Assembly (NCBI RefSeq): GCF_039655775.1
Contig: NZ_JBBYXJ010000002.1
Span: 682,001-746,000, forward strand
Direction of reading: 5' to 3'
Length of the DNA: 64,000 nt
From: Iodidimonas sp. SYSU 1G8
GTDB taxonomy: Bacteria; Pseudomonadota; Alphaproteobacteria; SMXS01
The translations under genes and the position numbers were made by a program. The notes under the pieces are model-generated. The model was not told the origin of the DNA, did no database searches, and worked only from the letters and a program-made list of their open reading frames with translations. Shown one piece after another: positions 52,599 to 62,698 of the stretch; the first letter of the stretch is position 1, and each line of letters starts with the position of its first letter.

Positions 52599-53537
52599 TC
52601 ACGTGCGGAAAAAATCGGGCCCGCCGCGCCGCCGCAGTTCCTCGCCCGCATCCCAGCCCATGGCCGCCGCGTCGCTCACCGGCCCTTCGCGCTCGGTGGT
52701 GTGATGCAGGCGGCCGTCCGGCGTGAGGATTTCGCCGCGCAGCCTGATCCTGCCGTCGCGCAAGGTCGCCAGTCCGGCGATGGGCGTGCGGCACGAGCCG
52801 TCCAGCGCGGCCAGCAGCGCGCGTTCGGCATTGACGCAATGCCGCGTTCCGGCATGGTCCAGCGGCAGCAGCAACCGGCTCATTTCCGCGTCGCCGAGCC
52901 GTGCCTCGATGCCGAGGGCGCCCTGGGCGATGGCGGGGAGCATGGTGTCGCTGTCGATGATGGCCGTCGCCACGTCGGTCATGCCGAGCCGGTTCAGGCC
53001 GGCCAGCGCGAGCAGGGTGGCGTCGGCGACGCCTTCATGCAGCTTGCGCAATCGGGTCTGGACGTTGCCGCGAAAGGTCTCGACCCGCAGATCTGGACGC
53101 TGGCGCAGGACCTGTGCCTGACGGCGCAGCGAGGCCGTGCCCACCAGTGCGCCGGGCGCCAGGGCCGCGAGACTGGGCGCCTTGTCACTGATGAACGTGT
53201 CCCGCACGTCTTCGCGCTCCAGCATGCAGATGATGCCGAGCCCGTCGGGCAGCACGGTTGGCATGTCTTTCATGCTGTGCACGGCGATGTCGAGTGACCC
53301 ATCCAGCAGGCCGTTCTCGATCTCCTCGGTGAACAGACCCTTGCCGCCCAGTTCGGACAGGGCGCGATTCTGGATGCGGTCGCCCTTGGTCGACATCGGC
53401 ACGATCTCGATGTCGGACTCGGCGTAGCACGTATGCGCGGCAAGCAGCCGCTGTTTGACTTCATGGGCCTGCGCCAGCGCCAGCGGGCTGCTGCGGGTGC
53501 CGATGCGTACCGGGCGTTGTCGGGTTGTCTCGCTCAT
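52599..53537 (-). CDS. hemC: Hydroxymethylbilane synthase (porphobilinogen deaminase)
   Basis: A 312-residue HemC. RIGTRSSPLALAQAHEVKQR opens the protein, AVHSMKDMPT and GTASLRRQAQVL are substrate-binding segments, and the dipyrromethane cofactor attaches to the cysteine in DGSCRTPIAGLA. It condenses four porphobilinogens. It is the first gene of the heme operon and is divergent from tsaD over 51 bases, an order common in alphaproteobacteria. Confidence 0.96.
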   Translation of the reverse strand: MSETTRQRPVRIGTRSSPLALAQAHEVKQRLLAAHTCYAESDIEIVPMSTKGDRIQNRALSELGGKGLFTEEIENGLLDGSLDIAVHSMKDMPTVLPDGLGIICMLEREDVRDTFISDKAPSLAALAPGALVGTASLRRQAQVLRQRPDLRVETFRGNVQTRLRKLHEGVADATLLALAGLNRLGMTDVATAIIDSDTMLPAIAQGALGIEARLGDAEMSRLLLPLDHAGTRHCVNAERALLAALDGSCRTPIAGLATLRDGRIRLRGEILTPDGRLHHTTEREGPVSDAAAMGWDAGEELRRRGGPDFFRT

Positions 53538-53552
53538 GTTTGAGGCTATAAC
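53525..53552 (+). promoter_or_regulatory. Candidate tsaD promoter in the hemC-tsaD space
   Basis: TTGTCT (53525-53530), 16 bases, TATAAC (53547-53552) would start tsaD transcription near 53559. On the other strand, TTCAAG (53573-53568), 16 bases, TTATAG (53551-53546) could serve hemC and would give an almost leaderless message. Both share the same TATA region, so the two promoters would compete. Confidence 0.4.
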
Positions 53553-53588
53553 AGGCCCCGGCCCGAACTTGAAGCCTAAGGGAACAGC

Positions 53589-54644
53589 GTGCGCGTCCTC
53601 GGCATCGAAACCAGTTGCGACGAAACCGCCGCCGCCGTCGTGGACAGCGAGCGGGGCATCCTATCCAATATCGTCCTCAGCCAGCTCGACGAGCACCGTC
53701 CCTATGGCGGCGTGGTGCCGGAAATCGCCGCGCGCGCCCATATCGATCATCTCGATGGTTTGATCCGCGAAGCGATGGAGACGGCGGGCGTGTCCTATGC
53801 CGATCTGGACGGCGTGGCGGTCACCTCCGGGCCGGGGCTGATCGGCGGCGTCATGGTCGGGCTGATGACGGCGAAGGCCGTGGCCAGCGCGCATGGCCTG
53901 AAGTTTGTCGCGATCAATCATCTGGAAGCGCACGCACTTGCCGTGCGCATGACCGACAAGGTCGCGTTTCCCTACCTGCTGCTGCTGGTCTCCGGCGGCC
54001 ATTGCCAGCTGCTGGTGGTCGAGGGCGTCGGCCGGTTCCGCCGTCTCGGCACCACAATCGACGATGCCGTCGGCGAGGCCTTCGACAAGACGGCCAAGCT
54101 GCTGGGCCTCGGTTATCCCGGCGGTCCCGCGGTGGAAGCCGCCGCGCAGGCTGGCGATCCGGCACGGTTTCACCTGCCGCGGCCGCTGATCGGCCGGGAT
54201 GATTGCCATTTCTCCTTCTCGGGCCTGAAGACGGCGATCCGCCGCGAAACCGAACGCCTCGGCGTTCCCACCGATCAGGACAAGGCGGATCTGTGCGCCG
54301 GTTTCCAGGCCGCGGCGGGCGACGTGCTTGCTGACCGGACACGGCGCGCCATGGTCATCTTCAACGAGATGACCGGCGGGGCGAACCGGACCTTCGTGAT
54401 CTCGGGCGGCGTCGCGGCCAACAAATACCTGCGTGCGCGCCTGGGCGTGCTGTGCGAACAGCAGGATTTCGCGATGGTGTGCCCGCCCATTTCCCTCTGC
54501 ACGGACAATGGCGCGATGATCGCCTGGGCCGGGCTGGAACGCCTGGCCCTGGGCATGACCGACACGCTGGAGGCGCCGGCCCGTGCCCGCTGGCCGCTCG
54601 ATCCGGATGCGCCCGCCGCCATGGGCGCGGGCGTCAAAGCCTAA
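53589..54644 (+). CDS. tsaD: tRNA N6-adenosine threonylcarbamoyltransferase
   Basis: A 351-residue TsaD (Kae1/Gcp). The ASKHA nucleotide fold begins [17 protein letters not shown]. The metal site is [11 protein letters not shown] (HxxxH), and [21 protein letters not shown] and [12 protein letters not shown] are further signatures. It transfers threonylcarbamoyl to A37 of ANN-decoding tRNAs. It starts with GTG after an AAGGGAA-type site. Its stop lies three bases from a convergent TetR gene. Confidence 0.96.
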   Translation: MRVLGIETSCDETAAAVVDSERGILSNIVLSQLDEHRPYGGVVPEIAARAHIDHLDGLIREAMETAGVSYADLDGVAVTSGPGLIGGVMVGLMTAKAVASAHGLKFVAINHLEAHALAVRMTDKVAFPYLLLLVSGGHCQLLVVEGVGRFRRLGTTIDDAVGEAFDKTAKLLGLGYPGGPAVEAAAQAGDPARFHLPRPLIGRDDCHFSFSGLKTAIRRETERLGVPTDQDKADLCAGFQAAAGDVLADRTRRAMVIFNEMTGGANRTFVISGGVAANKYLRARLGVLCEQQDFAMVCPPISLCTDNGAMIAWAGLERLALGMTDTLEAPARARWPLDPDAPAAMGAGVKA

Positions 54645-54647
54645 GGG

Positions 54648-55247
54648 TCAGCGCCGGGTCAGGCCACTGATCAGCAACTGGATGACACCTTCCACCTGCG
54701 GCTCCAGATCCGTCAGGGTGCACTGGGTGTGAAGCTGGGGATAACGAAACTTCAGGGTGGCGTCCTGGATGAACGAGGCGGCGGCATCCGGATCCTCGAT
54801 GGCGAATTCCCCGGTCGTCGCGCCCGCTTTCAAAATATCAGCCAGCAGGCCGCGTGACCGCTCGAGATATTCCTGGGCCAGCATCGGCCCCTTGCCGTGC
54901 GGATCGCGGACCTGCTCCTGCAGGGTCGGATAGGTCTGGAGCTGCTCGAAGGTGAAGTGCATCTCGCGTAGCACGAACTCGCGGAACTGGCCCGCCACCG
55001 TCAGGTGCGGCAGGGCGAACACCGACTTCAGCGCGGCCAGGGTCTCGTCCATGGCCTCGCGCATGATGACTTCGGCGATATCGGCCTTGTTCCTGAAGTA
55101 GCGGTACAGGTTGCCCGGAGACATGCTGCAATCCGCCGCGATTTCCGCCACGTTGGTCTTGCCGTAGCCATACTGGCTGAAACGGGCGGCCGCTGCGTCC
55201 AGGATGCGGCGGCGGACATCGGCGATGGATTTGAGGGTGCTTGCCAT
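54648..55247 (-). CDS. TetR-family transcriptional regulator
   Basis: A 199-residue regulator. The DNA-binding domain (about 5-60) includes RILDAAAARFSQYGYGKTNV and the recognition helix region CSMSPGNLYRYFRNKADI. A ligand-binding helical domain follows (about 75-195) with no identified ligand. It is divergent from gpsA over 127 bases and stands between tsaD and gpsA, which are commonly adjacent in relatives. I did not find a convincing palindrome in that space. Confidence 0.9.
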   Translation of the reverse strand: MASTLKSIADVRRRILDAAAARFSQYGYGKTNVAEIAADCSMSPGNLYRYFRNKADIAEVIMREAMDETLAALKSVFALPHLTVAGQFREFVLREMHFTFEQLQTYPTLQEQVRDPHGKGPMLAQEYLERSRGLLADILKAGATTGEFAIEDPDAAASFIQDATLKFRYPQLHTQCTLTDLEPQVEGVIQLLISGLTRR

Positions 55248-55374
55248 GGCCGGACATTACGGAGCGAAATCGTTACGCGCAATCGAGGATTTGGAACGCC
55301 GGTTATGTCTTGGGCGCGGGGTTGCGGCCCGTCCGCCGAGCGGGCATAAACAGGTCTCCTGAGGAGCGGCATCT

Positions 55375-56364
55375 TTGCACCACATCGGTATTATCGGCGG
55401 AGGCGCGTGGGGAACGGCGCTGGCGGCCAGCGCGGTTCGCGCGGGACGCAAGGTCACCCTGTGGGCGCTGGAGGACGAAGTCGTCTCGGCGGTCAACATC
55501 CGGCATGAGAACACGCTTTATCTGCCCGGCATTCCGCTCGACCCGGCGCTGCGCGCCACGGGCGACATGGCCGAGGCCGCGGCGGCCGATGCCATTCTGC
55601 TGGTGGCGCCCGCGCAGCATATGCGTGCCGTGGCCGGCCAGCTGGTCGATGCGGGGGCCGACGCGCCGCTGGTCATCTGTTCCAAGGGCGTCGAGCAGAA
55701 GACGCTCGCGCTGATGAGCGATGTCCTGTCAGACGTGGCGCCGGGCGCGGACATCGCGGTGCTCTCCGGCCCCACCTTCGCGGCGGAGCTGGCCCGCAAC
55801 TTGCCCACGGCGGTGACCCTGGCGGCACGGGACGAGGCGCTCGGCGGCCGCCTGATCGAGGCGCTGGGTCATAACCGCTTCCGTCCCTACCTGTCCCATG
55901 ACGTGGTCGGCGCCCAGATCGGCGGCGCGGTGAAGAACGTGCTGGCCATCGCGGCGGGCATCGTCGCCGGCGCCCGGCTGGGCGACAACGCCGCCGCGGC
56001 GCTCATTACCCGCGGCCTCGCCGAAATCATGCGTCTTGGCCAGGCCCTCGGCGCCCAGCGCGAGACGCTGATGGGCCTGTCCGGGCTTGGCGATCTGGTG
56101 CTGACCTGCGGCAGCACCCAGTCGCGCAACATGTCGCTGGGCAAGGCGCTGGGCGAGGGACGCGCGCTGGCCGAAATCCTCGGCGAGCGGCGGTCCGTGG
56201 CCGAGGGCGTGTTCACCGCCAGTGGCGTCGCCGCACTTGCCGATCGCCACGAGATCGAAATGCCGATCTGCGGTGCCATGGATCGCGTGCTGAATCATGG
56301 CGCGGTCGTCACCGACGAGATCGACGCCCTGCTCAGCCGTCCGTTCAAGCTGGAAACTCTTTAG
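55375..56364 (+). CDS. gpsA: NAD(P)-dependent glycerol-3-phosphate dehydrogenase
   Basis: A 329-residue GpsA. It opens with HHIGIIGGGAWGTALAAS (Rossmann loop); LSGPTFAAELARNLPTA, the catalytic lysine in GGAVKNVLAIAAG and GLGDLVLTCGSTQSRN follow. It makes sn-glycerol 3-phosphate for phospholipids. The start codon is TTG, with GAGGAG 8 bases upstream; that ribosome site could pair with a preceding CTCC. It leads the gpsA-YciI-EVE-Rieske operon. Confidence 0.95.
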   Translation: MHHIGIIGGGAWGTALAASAVRAGRKVTLWALEDEVVSAVNIRHENTLYLPGIPLDPALRATGDMAEAAAADAILLVAPAQHMRAVAGQLVDAGADAPLVICSKGVEQKTLALMSDVLSDVAPGADIAVLSGPTFAAELARNLPTAVTLAARDEALGGRLIEALGHNRFRPYLSHDVVGAQIGGAVKNVLAIAAGIVAGARLGDNAAAALITRGLAEIMRLGQALGAQRETLMGLSGLGDLVLTCGSTQSRNMSLGKALGEGRALAEILGERRSVAEGVFTASGVAALADRHEIEMPICGAMDRVLNHGAVVTDEIDALLSRPFKLETL

Positions 56365-56373
56365 GAGCATGAC

Positions 56374-56670
56374 ATGCACTATGTGATCTGGGGCCTGGAC
56401 AAGCCGGACTCTCCCGACGCCCGCGCCAATACCCGCCCGCGCCATCTGGAATACTGGCAGAAGACGCCGCTTAAGGTGCTGCTGGCCGGGCCGATGATCG
56501 ACGAAAGCACGGGCAACATGAAGGGCAGCATGCTGCTGATCGACGCCGACGACATCGAGACCGTCCGCGAGCACGCCTTCAACGATCCTTACTGGACCGA
56601 AGGGGTTTTCGGCAGCATCGACGTGACCGCGATCCGCCTGCCGCTGGGCGTCCTGGCCGGAAAGCTCTGA
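56374..56670 (+). CDS. YciI-family protein
   Basis: A 98-residue YciI-like ferredoxin-fold protein (HYVIWGLDKPDSPDARANTR, FNDPYWTEGVFGSIDV). The conserved His/Asp pair of the family is visible around residues 2-15. Function is unknown; relatives include dehydrochlorinase-like and signalling proteins. GGAG lies just before the ATG. It is nine bases after gpsA and two before the EVE gene. Confidence 0.9.
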   Translation: MHYVIWGLDKPDSPDARANTRPRHLEYWQKTPLKVLLAGPMIDESTGNMKGSMLLIDADDIETVREHAFNDPYWTEGVFGSIDVTAIRLPLGVLAGKL

Positions 56671-56672
56671 GC

Positions 56673-57086
56673 ATGGCGTTCTGGCTGGTGAAGTCCGAAC
56701 CGGGCGCGTGGTCGTGGGACGATCAGGTGCGTGATGGCGTGACCTCCTGGACCGGCGTGCGCAACCATCAGGCCGCGCTCAACCTCAAAACCATGAAGGT
56801 GGGCGAGAAGGCCTTCTTCTATCATTCGGTCGATCAGAAAAAGATCGTCGGCGTGGTGGAGGTGGTCAAGGAAGCCTATCCGGATGCGACGGATCCATCC
56901 GGCCGGTTCGTCACGGTTGACCTGAAGGCGGTCGCACCGGTGCCGGAGCCGGTGTCGCTCGCCCAGATCAAGGCCGATCCGCGCCTTGCCGATCTGGCGC
57001 TGGTGCGCCAGTCGCGCCTATCCGTGGTGCCGGTCGGCGACGAGCACTGGCAGATCATCTGCGGCCTGGCGGGCATCGACCCGTGA
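56673..57086 (+). CDS. EVE-domain protein
   Basis: A 137-residue EVE (PUA-like/YTH-related) domain protein: MAFWLVKSEPGAWSWDDQV, WTGVRNHQAALNLKTMKVGE and FFYHSV are the family core. EVE domains bind modified bases in nucleic acids. The gpsA-YciI-EVE arrangement is widespread in alphaproteobacteria. Its stop overlaps the GTG start of the Rieske gene. Confidence 0.93.
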   Translation: MAFWLVKSEPGAWSWDDQVRDGVTSWTGVRNHQAALNLKTMKVGEKAFFYHSVDQKKIVGVVEVVKEAYPDATDPSGRFVTVDLKAVAPVPEPVSLAQIKADPRLADLALVRQSRLSVVPVGDEHWQIICGLAGIDP

Positions 57087-57463
57087 AACGGCCCCGGCCG
57101 GAGAGTCTGGGCGAAATCCCGGGCGCTCCACCAGCGGGGACGGTGCTGTGCCGCGTCAGCGATCTGGCGGCGCAAGGCGCGCGCGCCCTGCAGTTCCGCG
57201 ATGGCGAATTGCGTTACGACATCTTCATCCAGCGCTGGAGGGACGAGATTCATGCCTACCGGGATTCATGCCCGCACCTGAAGCTGCCGCTGGATTACCG
57301 GGGCGGTCAGTATCTGGATGCGTCGGGGCGCTACCTCCGGTGCGCCCATCATGGCGCGCTTTTCCGGGTCGAGGACGGCTACTGCGTCGAAGGCCCGTGC
57401 AAGGGCCGCTGGCTCACGCCGATCCGCCTGCGCGTCGATGGTGACAACATCCTCGCCGGCTGA
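57083..57463 (+). CDS. Rieske [2Fe-2S] domain protein
   Basis: A 126-residue small Rieske-type ferredoxin. The cluster ligands are C and H in SCPHLKLPLDY and CAHHGALFRVED. No membrane segment is seen, so it is soluble, like NirD or oxygenase ferredoxins. It overlaps the EVE gene by four bases, so it is translated with it; the joint role is unknown. It precedes acs by 78 bases. Confidence 0.9.
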   Translation: MKRPRPESLGEIPGAPPAGTVLCRVSDLAAQGARALQFRDGELRYDIFIQRWRDEIHAYRDSCPHLKLPLDYRGGQYLDASGRYLRCAHHGALFRVEDGYCVEGPCKGRWLTPIRLRVDGDNILAG

Positions 57464-57541
57464 CCCCGCCGAATCATCCATATTGTGCGGGTACGCGCTC
57501 GCCCCCTATCATCCCGCTCCGGCAGACAGGGAGAGCGTGCG

Positions 57542-59482
<1,941 letters not shown>

Positions 59483-59503
59483 CGCGTCGAGGGGACGATC
59501 CAC

Positions 59504-60223
59504 ATGGAGTTGCTGACCAATCCTGACGCATGGGCGTCGCTGCTTACGCTCACCCTGATGGAAATCGTCCTCGGTATCGACAACGTGATTTTCATCGCGT
59601 TGCTGGTCCAGCGGCTACCGCCCGAACAACAGGCCAAGGCGCGTGTGCTCGGCCTGGGCGCGGCTCTGGTGATGCGCGTGATCCTGCTGTTCGCCATCGT
59701 CTGGCTGATTCAGCTTACCGAGCCGCTGTTCACCGTCATGGACAACGAGATTTCATGGCGCGACATCATCCTGATCGCCGGCGGCGTCTTTCTCGTCGTC
59801 AAGGCGACCACGGAGATCCATCATTCCATCGAGGGCGTCGAGGAAGTGCGCAAGGTCGGGGTTCATGCCGCCTTCGGCATGACCATCCTGCAGATCATGT
59901 TGCTCGACATCGTGTTCTCGTTCGACTCGGTGCTGACCGCCATCGGCATGGCCGAGCATATCGAGATCATGATCGTCGCGGTCGTCATCGCCATCGGGGT
60001 GATGCTGTTCGCGGCCGGACCGATCTCGGATTTCATTCATAAACATCCGACCACCAAGATGCTTGCGCTCAGCTTCCTGCTCATGATCGGCATGGCGCTG
60101 ATCGCCGATGGCTTTGGCTTCCATCTGCCACGCGGCTACATCTATGCGGCGATCGGCTTCTCCGTCCTGGTCGAGGTGCTGAACCTCGCCGTGCAGAAGC
60201 GGCGCGCGAACAAGAGCCACTAG
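59504..60223 (+). CDS. TerC-family integral membrane protein
   Basis: A 239-residue protein with about seven helices. LMEIVLGIDNVIFIALLVQR near the N-terminus and LQIMLLDIVFSFDSVLTAIG mid-protein are the two acidic signature segments of TerC. TerC proteins are linked to tellurite resistance and, in several bacteria, to Mn2+ or other metal export during protein secretion. GAGGGGA precedes the ATG. It is 21 bases after acs. Confidence 0.9.
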   Translation: MELLTNPDAWASLLTLTLMEIVLGIDNVIFIALLVQRLPPEQQAKARVLGLGAALVMRVILLFAIVWLIQLTEPLFTVMDNEISWRDIILIAGGVFLVVKATTEIHHSIEGVEEVRKVGVHAAFGMTILQIMLLDIVFSFDSVLTAIGMAEHIEIMIVAVVIAIGVMLFAAGPISDFIHKHPTTKMLALSFLLMIGMALIADGFGFHLPRGYIYAAIGFSVLVEVLNLAVQKRRANKSH

Positions 60224-60261
60224 CCCGCGGCCTGCCGCGCCAGGTTCAGGGACTTGTCACG

Positions 60262-60287
60262 GCGCTCTTGCCTCTCGGCAAGGGCGC
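60262..60287. terminator. Bidirectional hairpin between terC-like and MAPEG genes
   Basis: GCGCTCTTGCC (60262-60272), TCTC, GGCAAGGGCGC (60277-60287) forms an 11-bp stem with one G:T wobble. The two flanking genes converge here. A short T-rich stretch (GGTTTCGTT) follows on the plus strand. Confidence 0.6.
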
Positions 60288-60296
60288 CGGTTTCGT

Positions 60297-60692
60297 TCAG
60301 GCCATGAAGCCCCGCGCCACGCCGACGACCGTGATCGCCATCAGGGCCAGGGTCGCGCCCAGGGTGATCAGCATGCCGGCGCCTCGCTTCGCCGGGTCCC
60401 TCGTGTAGGTAACGGCGTAAAGCACACGCCCGATCAGCCATACCACGCCGATGGCTGCCGTCCAGACGTCTCCGACGACAGGCACCGCGAGCCAGAGAAC
60501 CGGCAGGAACAGCACCAGCTGCTCCACCGTGTTGAGGTGAACGCGGTAGGCCCGTTCGAAAGTGGGATGGCCGCTGGTCGCCGGCGCGGCAACACCGGTC
60601 TTGCCGCGTAGCGCACCCACGCGGAAACTCAGCAAAATGGTGTAGAAGATGACGGCGATGGTCACCAGCGCCGTCAGTTTGGCCTCGATCAT
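60297..60692 (-). CDS. MAPEG-family membrane protein
   Basis: A 131-residue protein with four membrane helices. [23 protein letters not shown] is the MAPEG signature, shared with microsomal glutathione transferases and leukotriene synthases; bacterial members may use glutathione. I choose ATG 60692, since GGGGAGG lies 6 bases before it and directly abuts the alternative ATG at 60698. Confidence 0.88.
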   Translation of the reverse strand: MIEAKLTALVTIAVIFYTILLSFRVGALRGKTGVAAPATSGHPTFERAYRVHLNTVEQLVLFLPVLWLAVPVVGDVWTAAIGVVWLIGRVLYAVTYTRDPAKRGAGMLITLGATLALMAITVVGVARGFMA

Positions 60693-60736
60693 GGACATCC
60701 TCCCCTGGTCAGGAAGGGATCATATCGCGACGCGGC

Positions 60737-60892
60737 TTAGAAATCGCTGACGATGCCATTGCGCTCCCAGTCGCCGTACCGCGTCGGCTCGGGACCCTTG
60801 GGCCCACCATACTCTTTCGGCTTATCGTCCACCTTCGCCGGCTCGGCCGGCTTTACCGTCTCGTCGGGCTGCTTTTTTGTCTCATCGGTCAT
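60737..60892 (-). CDS. DUF1674 protein (succinate dehydrogenase assembly factor 4-like)
   Basis: A 51-residue protein with a Lys/Pro/Glu-rich start and the conserved tail [26 protein letters not shown]. This tail is the DUF1674/SDHAF4 motif, whose members help assemble flavinated SdhA in mitochondria and alphaproteobacteria. I start at ATG 60892; the upstream in-frame extension to 61021 has no similarity. It is divergent from htpX. Confidence 0.85.
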   Translation of the reverse strand: MTDETKKQPDETVKPAEPAKVDDKPKEYGGPKGPEPTRYGDWERNGIVSDF

Positions 60893-61039
60893 GCAAGGCT
60901 CCGCCTGATTGCCAGAACCAGATATGGCACCGGTCGGCCATGCGGCCAAGCCGCGATTTCCCCACGACCGAACGGGATTGAAGACGGAACCGGAGTTATT
61001 ACATACCGGAGGCTCAATCACTCAGAGGCCCGAACGACA

Positions 61040-61894
61040 ATGAACTGGTTTCGCACAACCTTGCTGATGGCGGCGCTGACCGCGCTGTTCATGGGTATCG
61101 GCGCCATGATCGGCGGCGGGGCCGGCGCACTGGTCGCGCTGCTGGTCGCGGCGGGCATGAACATGTTCGCCTACTGGAACTCCGACAAGATGCTGCTGCG
61201 CATGCACAACGCGCAGCCGGTGGATCAGCGCTCGGCGCCCGAGCTTTATGAAATGGTCGCGGACCTGGCGCACAATGCCGGCATTCCCATGCCGAAGGTC
61301 TACATTGTCGACGAAGACCAGCCCAATGCCTTTGCCACAGGCCGCGATCCCCAGCATGGCGCGGTGGCGGTGACTACCGGCCTTCTGCGCATGCTGAGCC
61401 ATCAGGAACTGGCCGGTGTGGTGGCGCACGAGCTGGCGCACATCAAGAACCGCGACACGCTGATCATGACTATCACGGCGACGGTCGCGGGCGCGATCTC
61501 CATGCTGGCGAACTTCGCCTTCTTCTTCGGTGGCAACCGCGACAATCCCATGGGCATCGTCGGCTCCATCGCCATGATGATCCTGGCCCCGATCGCCGCC
61601 ATGCTGGTGCAGATGGCGATCTCGCGCACCCGCGAATATGCGGCGGACCGCGCCGGCGCGGAAATCTGCGGCCGCCCCATGTGGCTGGCCTCGGCGCTGG
61701 GCAAGCTGGAGCAGGGCGCGCGCCGGATCGACAATCCGGCGGCCGAGCAGAACCCGGCGACGGCGCACATGTTCATCGTCAACCCGCTGCATGGCGGCCG
61801 CATGGATGGGCTGTTCACGACCCACCCCCGTACTGAGAACCGCATCGCCGCCCTGCGCCAGATGGCGGACGCGGGTGCCGGTCCGTGGGGCTGA
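61040..61894 (+). CDS. htpX: Membrane zinc metalloprotease HtpX
   Basis: A 284-residue M48 protease. Two N-terminal helices (about 5-40) precede the zinc motif [13 protein letters not shown] (His130, Glu131, His134); two further helices follow at about 150-200. The downstream glutamate ligand is in [11 protein letters not shown]. It degrades misfolded membrane proteins and cooperates with FtsH. Its stop codon sits inside a hairpin shared with the convergent exoD-like gene. Confidence 0.95.
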   Translation: MNWFRTTLLMAALTALFMGIGAMIGGGAGALVALLVAAGMNMFAYWNSDKMLLRMHNAQPVDQRSAPELYEMVADLAHNAGIPMPKVYIVDEDQPNAFATGRDPQHGAVAVTTGLLRMLSHQELAGVVAHELAHIKNRDTLIMTITATVAGAISMLANFAFFFGGNRDNPMGIVGSIAMMILAPIAAMLVQMAISRTREYAADRAGAEICGRPMWLASALGKLEQGARRIDNPAAEQNPATAHMFIVNPLHGGRMDGLFTTHPRTENRIAALRQMADAGAGPWG

Positions 61895-61911
61895 GCCCTA
61901 TTTCGGGCTCA
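61892..61911. terminator. Hairpin spanning both stop codons of htpX and exoD-like gene
   Basis: TGAGCCC (61892-61898), TATTTC, GGGCTCA (61905-61911) is a perfect 7-bp stem. The htpX TGA is its 5' end and the complementary-strand TAG (61900-61898) lies at the stem-loop border, so one element may end both convergent transcripts. There is no T run. Confidence 0.5.
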
Positions 61912-62578
61912 CAAGGCCGAGGACGTCCGACAGCAGGAAGATGGCGCTCTTGACCATGGCGTAAACCACGCCGGATACGACGGCGACCGAGACGATCGCC
62001 GTCAGCCAGCCCAGCAGCGCCACGGCGCCATCGCGCTCCAGCAGGGCCAGCGAGAACAGGCAGATGGCCAGGGCCGGCAGCATGTTGCCCAGCGGGATCG
62101 GCAGAAACAATATCGCGGCGAGAACGACGCAGGCGGCGCCGATGATCTGGTCCAGCGGCCGCGTGGCCAACAGCGTCAGCCGCGGCCGCATCAGCCGCTC
62201 CGCCCGTTCCATCAGCGGCGCGATTCGTGCGATGATCGCCGCGAAATCGGTCAGCAGCAACGACCGGCTGCCGATGATCCGGGGGAGCCATGGTACCCGC
62301 ATGCCGATGGTCAACTGCGCGGCGAGAAACAGCAGCGGCGTGCCGAGGATCAACGATGTTCCCGGCGGTGTCGGCAGCAGGTTCGGCATCGCGAAAATGA
62401 ACATCAGCGCGCCATACGCCCGGTCGTCCATGCGCGCCATGATGTCGGCGATGGAGATTCGCTCGCGCGGATGATCGGCGGCGATCTGGGTCAGCAGCTC
62501 CGACAATTTGGGCCCATGCCCATCGCCGCGCCGGGGCGCTGCGGGAACGGGAAGCGATGGGTCGGGAGGCATGTCCAT
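61898..62578 (-). CDS. ExoD-family membrane protein
   Basis: A 226-residue protein of the ExoD (exopolysaccharide synthesis) family, with four to six helices. FIFAMPNLLPTPPGTSLILG and MRVPWLPRIIGSRSLL are family marks. ExoD in Sinorhizobium affects exopolysaccharide production and alkali tolerance, but the activity is unknown. Start at ATG 62578 is chosen over a longer 62656 form that lacks similarity; ATG 62572 is also possible. Confidence 0.85.
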   Translation of the reverse strand: MDMPPDPSLPVPAAPRRGDGHGPKLSELLTQIAADHPRERISIADIMARMDDRAYGALMFIFAMPNLLPTPPGTSLILGTPLLFLAAQLTIGMRVPWLPRIIGSRSLLLTDFAAIIARIAPLMERAERLMRPRLTLLATRPLDQIIGAACVVLAAILFLPIPLGNMLPALAICLFSLALLERDGAVALLGWLTAIVSVAVVSGVVYAMVKSAIFLLSDVLGLVSPK

Positions 62579-62698
62579 GATCACGAATGTCAGCCTTATC
62601 AGATCATTCGGTGACTGTCTCCGCCCGTCTCCGTGAAATGCTTGCGACACATCCAAACAGCGCTTGAATAGCGCCTTGCCGCCGACTACTGAAAGGCC

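Noticed and set aside
55288-55315. GGAAC before gpsA as an EcfG promoter
   Set aside because: No CGTT follows at 16-17 bases.
60985-61010. GGAAC before htpX as an EcfG promoter
   Set aside because: No CGTT at 16-17 bases downstream; only half of the consensus is present.
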